From Adineta steineri (Eukaryota; Rotifera; Eurotatoria; Adinetida; Adinetidae), in the NCBI GenBank assembly GCA_905250115.1, contig CAJNOI010000119.1, positions 151,346 through 215,345 on the forward strand: a stretch of 64,000 nucleotides of DNA, in the 5' to 3' direction. A program made the position numbers and the translations under genes. A model generated the notes under the pieces. That model was not told the DNA's origin and did not search any database. It saw nothing but the letters and a program-made list of their open reading frames with translations. Shown here piece by piece: positions 48,115 to 60,800 of this stretch (within the stretch, counting starts at the first letter, position 1; every line of letters begins with the position of its first letter).

Positions 48115-50960
48115 TCAGCGATCTATTATAAATGATCAGCAATTATATAACATAGTTAAAGGTTTTTTAACTTCGAGAAAGATAAAATAATAAGTGTGAG
48201 TTATTTTTTTGACATGAAACTAATTTAATAAATGATACAGCAAAGAGATCTTAGCCTTATATTCTAATAACTGTTAAGTTATCATCAAAATAAAAAGAGT
48301 TAGTGATGCTTATTTGTTCCATATTTTTATTCTGAACGCTTCCTTATCTAAGTTTTATAATAAAAAAACAAGTGTGAGTAAAGATAAATGACAGTATAAT
48401 GGATTTGAAAAGATCTAGTTTAGTATCAAATCCATCTTTTTCATTTCGAGCGATTCATTTTTAGAATCTTTTTTTCTTTCAAAATAAAATTAATATTGAT
48501 TTTGTCTCGCACATATGTCGCTCTTCTTATATTGTATAGAAATCAAACTAAAAAAAAATAATTTTTATTTTTAATATATATTTGAAGAAAATAATTCGAA
48601 TTAATTGTCTGCTCACAGATTATATTTATCATCAATCCTTCAGCTCCTATTCTATTAAATAAAAAGTAACTTCGATATATAATGATACAAGTGATAAAAG
48701 ATAATGAAAAAATTATTCGAGTTTTCACTTAAATAAAATAAATAAAAAAATTATTACATGTAGTGTTACACGAGATATTACGCAAGATTTTTTTAAATTT
48801 CTAATTCTCTTAAGATATTACAGATTGACTTGAAACATTATTCATTCTATTCAACTATTGTTCATACTATCACTATTAGAAAATAAATCCTATTAAAATC
48901 TCCGACAAGTTTCATAGTCACATTCTTATGTCATGAAAATCATGTTTAATCATCGATTTTAGTAATCAATTATAAACTACAAATTTATTATTTAAGAATT
49001 TATAAATTGAAGAGTGAAATAGAATCACAGACATTTGAAGCAAAAAAAAGATTAGTTTTGTTATGAATGTGACTACTAAGACATAAATGACATTGGATAA
49101 TTTTTAAAAAAAAATGATCGTACTATAAGCCTCGTCATTACAATCATTCGTTTCAAAACGTTTCTTTGGAACAACGCGTAGTTTATTTTAGATGATTCTA
49201 TATTAATATATAACTCCGTCTCTCACTGATGTTTTTTTCAAATTTATTTTTTCCTCACTATATCAAATTGCATATAGAGTTCTTATTTATCTATTTTATT
49301 ACATAATTTCTATGTATCAATTAATGTGAATATTCAATTTTATAATAAAAACATTGATCAATTAATTAAATTAGTAATAAGATCTTCTAAATTTAACAGT
49401 AAAACTAATGTTCACGTGTAAATAATCTCATAATTTATCGTTAAAAATGAGGAAGAAAATCGTTGGCGATTAATTACTGATTATGAGTACATGGAATAGC
49501 TTTCTTACAACTAATGTCAATTGCAATTGACGAAGAAGTTTCTTATTACACAAACAAGATTAAAGATTAAAGATTAAAAATCAGGTGAAAAAATTCCGCA
49601 TTACATGTGTTGCGCACTAATTAACATGATTTAATCTCAAATTGTTAATTTGGATTCTTAAAAAGATCTCTCTTACGTTTGATAATTTGATAGTAGGAAT
49701 CAGAAAAATTGAAACATATTTTCCTTAAATATAATATTGTACAATGATATTAATAATGAGATGAAAAGTTTTCCATAAAACAATATAAGAATATTGTAAT
49801 TCATCTATATATAGATTTAGATAGAGATTTTTAACTGGGAGTTGTTACATAAAAATGTTTTCTTATTGTAGAATAATTATTCAATTCATTTAGCTTTCCT
49901 AGTAATATTATTTTCTTTAATCTATGTACAAAATTTCAAAGAAAGTATTTTCTGTTAAAAGAAAAGAATATAAATTGATTCTTTTGGATGAAAATCTTAC
50001 CTAAAAACTATAGAGAAATATTCAACATCTGCTACATTTGTATTCATTTTCATGTTCTTCATTTCTTCGACGATAGTTAATTGTATCTCTCATACTTTTC
50101 TTCGTTGTCCAAATAACGATATTTGTAACGAAATATTTTTTTTCTTACGTTCTTTATTAGTCGTTATTTTTCTTATCCTTGATAAATCTATTCAGAAATA
50201 ACTACATAAAAAGAACTAATAAATATTTTCACATTTTCAGTATTGTTATCAACAGGAATTCTGTTTAAATGTGAATATCGAAGAAGAATAATAGAAAAAA
50301 CTCTTCATCTAAGATTTAATATTTTTATTGAGCTTTTCTTTTATTTGAAAATATTCTTCAAACTTCTGTCAAATATATTGATCATTCTTATCATTGATTT
50401 GTGCTCGTTCTATTTAGTTTTATACCGAAATATCGAAAAACTCGTGAGAAAATAACAGTTTTCTTTTAATAGGAATGTCAAATAGACAATAAAGACAATA
50501 TACACGCGTCTTCAAACGATTAACTATCAACAATTGTTTACTATCTCTTGTCGAATAAATCAAACACTAAAAATCTTCATATTAAGTTTGTGACATTAAA
50601 ATCCATGACGATAGTGGTAGATCAAATATTTCTATTGATATAATCCCTCTAGATGAACCTTATATTCAATGTCATCTATTTTCTTAAATAAACAAGAGAA
50701 ATATAGAAAATATTTTGATAAATCAATTAAACGAATACAATTCTATGTTTAAATAACGACGACCATTATTTCAAACATTTAGTTAAACGAATATTTGTTA
50801 AATTTTTTTCCTGAATTATTCTTATCGAAATTATTAAAAGAGACGACACAAATGAAGAAGAGAAAAACAAACACATATAGATGATAAATATATCCTATTA
50901 CTACACAGTGGATTCATATAAAAGAGTAGGTGAAGGCGTAGCTTTGGATAGACATGCACT

Positions 50961-51013
50961 AAACTCAAATTCAAACCCCAACGGGTTGGCAGTTTAGGTT
51001 TGAATTTGAGTTT
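50961..51013. repeat. Perfect 17-bp stem inverted repeat
   Basis: AAACTCAAATTCAAACC (50961-50977) pairs exactly with GGTTTGAATTTGAGTTT (50997-51013) around a 19-nt loop. It is not followed by a T-run and there is no nearby gene end, so it is not a terminator. Confidence 0.7.
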
Positions 51014-51140
51014 GGGTCCAGTAGTAAGACTAACGAAGTGTTTTTATTTCTATACTTTTACTTTATCTCTTCCCGATACTAGTTGATCACATATGACTAT
51101 ATAACACAAAGAAGTATCGGTCAGCGTTATTAGGATCGAT

Positions 51141-51194
51141 GGTGGGTGTAGATGTGAATGGAAAAGAAGAAGAGACATACATCCACACCCACCC
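51141..51194. repeat. G-rich/C-rich hairpin with telomere-like arms
   Basis: GGTGGGTGTAGATGTGAATG pairs with CATACATCCACACCCACC around a purine-rich loop. This is the best-conserved of four such hairpins in the window. Confidence 0.6.
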
Positions 51195-51365
51195 GCAAAA
51201 TTATGAGAAAAGATGAAAAATATCAACGAATATCTTTTTTTTTCTTTTCTTTCGAGTATGAATAAATATTTCGATCGCATCGAAATACGTACTTTTTCTT
51301 ACATTACAATGATTATCAGTAGTCGAAACAGAACGAAAAGAAAAGAAAATATAAAATATGATTAC

Positions 51366-54300
51366 CTTCTAATAAATTATTCGATTGGTTTTTGTTGATA
51401 TTTAATGGTTGATTCGATGAAGTTATACGAAAAACAGTTTTACCCATAACTTGACCACTATTATATCTTAATAATGCTTCTATTACTTGAGATGGTTTTT
51501 AAGTAACTGTTGGTTCAACAGCACATAATTTACGTTGAACAAATAAATCAAATGCTTCTTCAAGCATAATATGAATAAAAGGTTATATAGTCCTCCCTAT
51601 TAAGTTTAATGTACTGTCAGGACCCATGAGGTCGCCAGTTATCGCAAATAAATAAATAAATAAAAGGTTATATATGATCAACAAGTCCAGCGAAATCAGT
51701 CTACCATATTTGATGGTAATAATTCTTTTTCTCTATCTTCTTCAATTCATGTTAATTCAGAAAGAAAATGTGATTGTGGTTCACAAAGACGAAATGATTT
51801 TTGATCAGCACTCGTTTAGGAATAATAGAAATTTGTTCTAATTTAGATTTCTCTTCTTCATCATCATCAACATATTTTTGTAACATTTCATAATGCCATG
51901 TTAAATGTTGAACTTGATTTTGATTTGTATGATCAAGACGAAGAACAACTTCAGAAGTATTAGTTGAATATCTTGAATTAATCATATATTCTATTAAAGT
52001 ATGAATAAATGTTGATTGATTATTATTATTTAATGATGTTTGAAGATCAATAAGTTTTAATCGATTTCATTCATATTCAGTTATTAAACTTCGTACAAGA
52101 CCAATAAATGGTGATGCAATTATATTAAGATTAGAATCAACATTAAATTGAGCAGGATCTGTATGAACATATACAAATGGATGAAAATGTGGTAATGATT
52201 TTTGAATTATTTGAAGAATACGTGATAATATTCCATATATACGTTCTTCATTTTGTTTAAATGCTAAATCATCATTATTTTCATTCAATGATATTTGATC
52301 AATTTGCCATACAAAGATAATTGATATTTATTTATAAGTTGTTAATAAAACTGGTATTGCAGAACAAATAATATCTAAAGTTGAATTATGAATATGAAAT
52401 ATTTTTTATGATTTTGATCATCTTTAGTAAATATTAACCATATTTGATTTATTCGTTAATCAAGTCTTTGTAATACTTCGTTAGATATTATTTTTTGCCA
52501 AATAATAAATGTAATTTCATATTAATTCAGTAATATTAAATCCTTGAATTTGTTTTAATAATCTTGTTCATTGTTGAACATTAATTAATGCATGACAGTT
52601 ATTATCAACATTAACAAATGACCACCATTAATCAATAAAACCAAAAATAAGATCATTGTAAATATTGACAAATCGAATGAAGAATTTGTTCAATTTCATC
52701 ATCATCAGAAAATATATCTAATTCATTTTTTTTTCACTAAGAGTATCATTTAAATGTAAACCATATTTATTTAATATTATTAAAATGGTTTTAAACGAGG
52801 AAAACGTACAATTAATTGAATAAAATGAAGTTGTGTCGAATGCCATATTACTCCGTCATTTAAAGTTGAAGTAAGAGAATGACATGCATTTAATAACGGA
52901 TGATGTACTTGATTTAAATCAAGATCTTTGATTGTCATTTAAGCATAATAAGCAGCCAATTCATTAAATGGTTCTATTGATTCAATTAAATCATGATTAC
53001 TATTGGAATTAAGTTGATTATTAAGAATAATTTGTCGGTGATGGAAGTAAATATGATATATCTTTTATTATTGGTGAATCAGTCCATACTCTTTTCATGC
53101 AATAATCTTTTATAATTGTATCTAAATATGTTTTATGATCAGTATTAGGTAAATCAGTTGTCAGATTTAATTTATCATAAATCGTTTTTTCCATTGACCA
53201 TCGATCAAATTGTACACCTTGAACTTGTTGAATAACAATACTTTCGAATGTAAATACTGGTTCTTCTATTTTATTATCCATTGAAAACATCTATAAATCA
53301 AGACTATATGTTCCTTCTTGACCAATACCACATATATTATCATGATAAATACCATGTACTTCAATATTTGTTGATTGATTTATTTTTGCTTTTATTTTAC
53401 TTGAATAAATAAATTTTTAAATACGTAGTGGAAGAAATGTTATTTCAACACCTGGTAATAGAACTAGATATGGATGAAGTAAATAATAAGATGAACAATT
53501 ATTATCATCATTCGATAATTGACATATAACTGTAGTTGAAGTACCACGTATTGTTTTGATTTTTTGAAAACTAGATCCATATCGATAAGCACTTGTTATA
53601 TCTTCTGTTGTCCATGTATTAGGTATTGTTAATGATTTTTGTTGTATAGAATCAATTTCAATTTTACCTTGTGCATGTAAAATAAATTCATTTAATGAAT
53701 ATTTATTAAGATTATCTTGATTACAAAATATAATATACCATTCACGCAATGGCATACTTATTTGTGTAAATACTTCAACTAATTCATGTTCATTTAAAAT
53801 AAGTACTTTAACAAATTTAACATCTTCAAAAATAATTGTTGGTTGTTTTTGTTGTTGATCATCTTCTTTTGATTAAAGTAATTGTTGACAAGTAGCTGTT
53901 GCAAGTTCAAGATAATCAACAACCGGGAAAAAATTACATTATGAATTTTATGATCTTTTAAAAAAGAATGTTGTGGTAAATTAATATTAATAAGACTTTT
54001 TCATGTTGCACTTGTTCGATCATTTAATTGACGAATACCAAGTAATGGATGAGTAGGTATACGATTAGCTAAACGTTGTATAGATGGATCTTTTGATTCA
54101 TACCAACATGAACTAAGATGAAATTTATATAATGGAAAATCATCGAAATATTCTTCATGATTTTTCATAGGTAAAATTTGACGAGTATGAAAATATTGTT
54201 GCCATACTTGAGATGATGTTGTAAGTTGTAATAAACTAGGAAGTAATGTTATTTATTCATTTTCTTTTCGTTTTAATGTTGGAAGAATAAGTGGTGATGA

Positions 54301-56868
54301 TTGTTCTTGGTTTGTTAATTCATAACATTCACGAATTGATTTTACTAAAACTAGATGTGGTGAAATTTCAATAAAAACATTTGCTATTTCATTTTTTATA
54401 ATTGATGTTATAGTATCATAAAATCTTACAGTTTGTCTTACATTTGACTATCAACTGGTATATTATCATTCATTTTATCACCAATAATACTTGAATAAAG
54501 TTTTGGTTTTGCACATATCGAATTAAATATTTGTTTTTGATCTTTTATTGAATATCCACGAATATATTTCAATGTGAAAAATGAAATAGATTTTCAATAC
54601 AAACACATGCTTCAAATACATTTGGATAAGCGATTGGAAGTATTTGTTGTATTTCATCACCACTTATTGTTACTAGACGAGGACTATTAACAATAGTAAT
54701 ACAAGCCAAATGTTCAATAACTTTAAGGAGTTTATTTTCTACTTCTTCTTCACTCATTGAAACAGCTAACATACGAACAGCTTCTTCTAAACTTAAACGA
54801 CCAGCAATAAAAGCAGCTGCTTGATCACCAGCACTATGTGATATAATTGATGATGGATAAATATTCTATGAAACAAGTAAAACTGCTAATACAACTTGTA
54901 TAGTAAATAATGTTGGTTGTGCAATATTTGTATCATTAATACGTGATTCTTGTTCATTTTTCTTTTCAATTAGTTCCTCTAAGAATCTCCATTCACCATT
55001 ATTAATTTTCATCGTTTCTTCATCAATTAAATTAATCCATTTATTAAATAAAGGTTCACTTTCATATAATTATCCACTCATAGCCCACCATTGTTGACTT
55101 TGTCTACTAAAAACAAAACATATTTTTCGTGATAATAATTTTATTGGATGTTATATGATTGAAAGACCTGGTGATGTTTGTTCAGTAAGAAAAGCATTGA
55201 TTTATTGTTGTAATTGTTAATGACTGAGAAAAACAAAGATTGCTAAATGTGTATAACTAATAGTTCTTTTGAGTAGAAGTTGTTGAGATATACGTTCAAG
55301 AAAAGCTTGATGATCATCATTATCTATATCATTAATTGATCGTTAAGAGATTGACGACTTTTTGCTGAATAAGAAGAAATAAATTATTTAATGAATGAAA
55401 AGAAAAAATAACTTACTTGAAAAAATAAAAATAAAATATTGTTTGCTTTTAATATGATTTTCATCAATATAACCATTTTCAATTGATGTTTTATTTGGTT
55501 AACATTCTTCAATGATAGCATGTGTCGTTGTACCACCCATTCCAAATGAATTAATACCTATAGCTATTTTTTCATTATTTGGAAGAGATGGAGATAGTAT
55601 AAAATTTTGAACAATATGTAGATTATATTTTTGCGCATCTATTTTTGAATTAAGTGAAGTAAATTGCATATTTTCTGTAATATCACGATAATACATACAC
55701 ATAGCAACTTTAATAAGTGATGCAACACCAGCTGCACCTTCTGTATGTCCTAAATTACTTTTAATGGAACCTAATAATAATGGTGGATCAAGATTTGATC
55801 GATTAAAAAATCGACCTAAACAATTAGCTTCAATTGGATCACCAGCTGGTGTACCTGTACCATGTGCTTCAACAAATAAGATTTTTCGAGTATCAAAATT
55901 ATTTCTTGAATAAATATTTGCTAATAAACGTCCTTGTCCGGCAGCTGATGGAACGACAAACTTTAGTTTATCTTCGTTTCCATCATGGCCACTAAGTACA
56001 TCACGAATAACACAATATATACGATCTCCATCATGTTCAGCATCACTTAATCGTTTTAATAATAAAAGACCAAGACCATCGCCTAGACAATTTAGATTTA
56101 ATTTCAAATAAAAACTAATCAATTGAAATTTTTACCTTTAGCATAACCATTAGCATCAGCACTAAATGATCGACTTCTTCCACCAGGTGATTGTGTACCA
56201 ATAAATGAATGTTGTAGAAAACTTTTTGGTGTAAGAATCCATTAACACCACCACATACAGCCATATCGGCTTCATTTGTACGAAGACATTGTATAGCCAT
56301 ATGTAAAGCTTCTAAATATGATGAACAAGTAACATATAATGATACATTTGGACCTTGTAAATTAAAATGATATGATAAATATGCTGATGTATTATATAAT
56401 AATGCATTTGGACAATGAAATCTTGATCGATGTTCAGGTCTCATACGAATTGTTGTAATTGCATGATCTGTTGAAAATTGTCCAATATGTGATAATGTTT
56501 TTGTGCCATTGATTTTTTCAACAGTTGATCCAGCATCATCAAGTAAATGAACAAATTTTACCATGAGTAATAGATGGCATAGATCAACACTGCCTGCTTC
56601 AAACATATTCCATTGTTGATTTGACATAAAAATAACCAGCACGATGAAGTTTTTGACGAAATTGTCCATTATTATCCGTATTAAGCATATGAGCAGTAAA
56701 TGATTCAAGATCAAATCTATCAATTGGTTTTGTACTACCAACATCATGACTTTCTTTTAATACATGCCATAAATCATTTGCATAATGAATATCACCTGCG
56801 AATTCACATGCTATACCTATAACAGCTATTGGTTCTAATGATGTACTATTATTATTTATAGTTGCCAT
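51366..56868 (-). pseudogene. Reducing polyketide synthase pseudogene (KS-AT-DH-ER remnants)
   Basis: It starts with ATG 56868 and a ketosynthase N-terminus (EPIAVIGIACEF). KS pieces follow in changing frames: VTCSSYLEAL (active-site Cys region), DANGYAKGDGLG across a good 53-nt intron (56083-56135), EAHGTGT and SNLGHTEGAAG. After a break, the AT shows SHSAGDQAAAFIAGRLSLEEA with stops (55100-54300). A dehydratase piece shows HPLLG and HSFLKDHKIHN (54100-53900). Further pieces run to 52070, then only the end of an enoylreductase (ALLRYNSGQVMGKTVF). Many stops and frameshifts plus a missing ER core make it non-functional. It ends at a good splice donor (GAAG|GTAATC at 51365); the KR and carrier exons are not present downstream. 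Confidence 0.8.
51574..51674 (-). mobile_element. Short retroelement-like insertion with target-site duplication
   Basis: A 16-nt sequence (AATAAAAGGTTATATA) occurs at 51574-51589 and again at 51659-51674. Between them lie about 69 nt ending in an (AAAT)n tail after GAGGTCGCCAGTTATCGC. This is the signature of a SINE or a 5'-truncated LINE end inserted on the plus strand. It interrupts the ER remnant of the PKS. The strand given is that of the host gene; the element tail reads on plus. Confidence 0.65.
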
Positions 56869-57389
56869 TAGTATTCTTGATTAAATTTTTTTTGTGGATT
56901 AAAAGAATAGACTTTTATATCTAAAATAAAAATGATAATTTTTCAGATCAGTCAAAATTTTAGGTGAGCTTTTAACTTTAATTTCCTGTAATAAAGTTAA
57001 ATTATTAAGTTTTTTATTTAACATTTAATAGTTTGTGTTAATAAAAAAACGAACGAATGGATGTGAGTATGGATGTGATTATTCGGTTTTGATTTAAATC
57101 TACACTCTCAAGTATTCAAAGGCATATATTTAAATATCAGCATACACCTAAACAAAAACCACCTCATTCTATGCAACAAAAAAAGCGTGTTGTATTCAAA
57201 TTTGAGAATACTATACTTTTGAATCTAAAACTATTTTTGTTTATGAACTAATAAACAAAAATGAGATATTAATATAAACTAGAACAATATAGTACTGTTC
57301 ATAGTAAGCAAAAAACTATAGTGAGTATACTTACGTGTAGTTTGTTATTTCAAGTCAAAGTTTAATTTCAGATGGTAGATATATTTGTT
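56869..57389. other. 5' flank of the PKS pseudogene
   Basis: No gene. A weak G-rich/C-rich inverted repeat lies around 57055-57118 (GGATGTGAGTATGGATGTGA versus TACACTCTCAAGTATTC). Confidence 0.35.
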
Positions 57390-57860
57390 GTTGCTAAATG
57401 CTTCAGGCTAATATGACCTTCGAAGAATAAATGTACTCAATAAATAAAATAAAAAAAAACTACTCCGATTCAATTCATAATCATTGTTGAATTCTTCATA
57501 TCAACCTAACCTTCAATATGTAATAAATATATTCGATAAAAAAAACAATGAGAAATACCCAGATTCAGTTTACAATAGCGTCCATTTTTACCATAGTATC
57601 CATTGCTGGGTTTCGTTGGATTAAGCTGACCTTCCATGAATAATAATGTATTCGATTAATAAAATCAAGAATAGTAATAAAAAAAGATATCCAGATCTAT
57701 TTCATTATACGATGTGTTAATTTTCCATAATACTTATTGTTGAATTCTTTTTATTAACTGCTCTTTGATATTGCTGTATCATTTAGAAGATGATGACCTT
57801 GAATCAACAAAAAAATATGCTAAATACGTGTAATATATATCAATTAAAATAATACTGTTC
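57390..57860. repeat. Degenerate tandem repeat, about 120-nt period
   Basis: Three to four diverged copies share a TGACCTTCxAxxAATAA core, TATTCGATxAATAAAAT, and CCAGATTCA / CCAGATCTA, and each is followed by a TTGTTGAATTC-like segment. The copies start near 57400, 57500, 57610 and 57740. Confidence 0.45.
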
Positions 57861-60800
57861 ATTTTCACTATAATTACCATGACTTTAGTTTTTAGAATAT
57901 TGTGATTCTGTATGAAGAAGTAGATACTAAATACGTAAAAGAGATGAAAAATAAAGAATAAAACGATGTGTTACTTAACATTCATCGTTTGTACTGCACA
58001 TACCTAGAGTGTTTTTTACCTTAGATAAATAGAAATAAAACGTTAACTTGATACATTGTATAGCATCTTGTTATTTAGTTGTAGCAACGAATACTGAACT
58101 GTTCACAGTGAGATGAATTTACATAAACTTCGGATGATCGAGGAAATTACATGAATAAGAAATAAAAGAGTATCTTGAGTTGTTGTTATATTGCTTGCAT
58201 TTAGCAATGTGGAGCATAGAGAATCAAAATGTTGATGAATATTTGGTGACTGAAACAGATAATATCTTATTGTATTATTTGATTGAATGAATGAAAGAGT
58301 GTATAAGAGAATACGAAAAATAAATCTTTTTTTGTTATATACGACCTGCTTCAGTCAACCATAGCTTGTATGAGTAATATTAACATACGATTGAAGAGTA
58401 TGAGAACGACATATCTGTGCTTAATGTTATATGAAAAGAAAAGCACATGTAGATATACAAAAAGGTGTATTGTAGAAAAAACAGTATAGGATAAATATGA
58501 ATTAAGAATATCGATAGAAAAATATTTAAGATAAATTGAGTTGTGTTATTTACATTAATTTAAATAGTTATATCATTCCAGTATTAACTGATAATATTGT
58601 CCAGTTTATACTATGTTTTTTTTTGACGATAAAATATATAATTATTTATTTAAAAATGTGTAGTTTTATTAAAGAACAAATTTTTCTTTTGGGTATGAAA
58701 CGTCTATGCTATTCTATTAAAAATTAATTAATAGCATCATTTAACATGAAAACAATCAATGTAAAAGTAATACTTAATCTGATTAAAGAGTATATAGTGT
58801 AGTTTTTCAATTAAGATACTCAAGGTATCATTTTTTTGCGAGATCTTATAAATTTTTCGCGTTGAAATTTGTTTCGATTATATTATATGGTGAACATAGA
58901 ACCAAATGCTTTTATAATCCTGTTAAAATCGATTTTATATACAAGATCATTATAAATTTCGATATTTAAACAAACTATCATTATTATGAAGTAACAAGCG
59001 TATATATCCTACCAATCTCTTATGTAATATAACAAAAAAAAATATGTTTGAATTACTATATAATCGTAAGAATTGACGTTTTACTTTCAAATATATAAAA
59101 GTCAATTTGAACTTTTTCATATATATATATATTTTTTTAAGTATCACCGAGGTCAACAAATTTCTTTATTGCACATTGAAGAATATTTCTTTTCGTTCTT
59201 GTTCATTGACAATGAATATAAATTAGAGAGACAAAGGAGTGATAGTATAAAAAAAAAAAAAAAAAGAAAATCCAATAGAATAGGTGAATAATGAAATCAA
59301 GATACAAACGAAATATTATTCTCCATCGATCATTATTTTATCTTGTCACATACTATATATCCTTGCAATTATATTCGAAGGACCAATTACACAAATAAAA
59401 AAGCAATAATAAATAACAAAAAATGTATCCGAATAATACAAGGCAAATAAAGAAAGAATAATATTTATGTCATTGTATTATTGACCAGAAAGAAAAGAAT
59501 ATAACAAGTATTACCTTGTAGAATATCATCTCAATACATTAAGTACATCTTTTTTTTTGTTATTTTCATATTATACCATACTTAGTTGAAGATGAAATTT
59601 GTATCGATATTAAACTATAATCGAAGTATAATAAGAAAAAAATATTTATTTTAATTATAAATATAATCTATAACTGATTTTTCTATCACAGTAGAAAAAT
59701 ATAGTTTTTTTTACTGTAATTTTAGTTTTCCGGTTTGAGTTCTTCTACAAATAAAATAGAATAAAGAGAAAAAAATTGACTTGAGTTATAAAGGTAAATT
59801 AAAATAAGATTATTGTATTACTGTGGAAAAAAAACTAGAATAGAATTACTATTTGAATTATTGTATTTTATGTAAGAATTGTTCTCAAACAATAGTATGA
59901 TAGATTTAAAAAATATTTTGTTTACTTTATAGTTATATTTTAGATTAATATTGTCCTACAACTATAGCAAAAATCGAAACAAATCTTTGACTTTTTTGCT
60001 TTAATCTTTTAAGTTATTCTCAAAATAAATTTATTCAGTTGAATCTTTGTTTGTATTTATATTAAAATTATCCGATTATAATTATTTTTATGAAACGATT
60101 AAAAAAATTATTATTTATTTATTGATGATCAATAAAAATATATCACAGATATTTATTTAAAATAATATAATAGTACTATATGACGAGTCATTATAGATAT
60201 TTTAGTAGAAGTTTTTTTCATCTTAGTTCATGTCTACACATCACTTTGAAATTTGTCTTATGTAGTACTGATAACCTTTTGATAAACAAACAAATTATAT
60301 ATTTTTATTTATTTTATTCTATATATCTTGTCCTATTAGTTTGAAAATAATTTTTGCAGTTTGTATGGTTAATTAATCACCATTCTATAAATCAGATATA
60401 TAAAACTAATCAAGTTTAAGAAATTTAAATAAAGTATTATTTTCAGTTGGCATTTATCATATATGATTATATGTAATTCTAACTAATTGAAATCTCAAAC
60501 TTTAGAGTATTTAAATAATTACGAATTCATTGGATTTGATATGTTAAGACTTGTTTGTAATCATTTAAATAAAAAAACTCTCCAACTAGAGTTTGATTTA
60601 CAAAGAAAATAACAATAAACTCTGAATCAAAATTTTATCGTATATAACTACTCAGTGATCAACAGGGCTAACATGAAATATTAATCATAAATATCTTTTG
60701 AATAGAAGCAATAATTGAACATGACGATATATTTTTAGAGCGATATATAATTGATCGGTACACTTCATTAATTTTTTACATATACGCATGTATTCTGTTC

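Larger units (their letters stand above)
48115..51365. other. Gene-free AT-rich region between NRPS and PKS remnant
   Basis: No coding sequence recognised; the frames present are short and low-complexity. Two inverted repeats near its end are listed separately. Confidence 0.5.

Noticed and set aside
47930..48190. Plus-strand frame running across the 100-N gap
   Set aside because: Open only because undetermined bases contain no stop; antisense to the NRPS.
50243..50455. 70-codon frame in the gap-PKS interval
   Set aside because: Random AT-rich composition (Ile/Phe/Leu/Lys) and no neighbours or motifs.
50961..51013. Transcription terminator
   Set aside because: No gene ends nearby, no T-run follows, and rho-independent terminators are not expected in a eukaryote.
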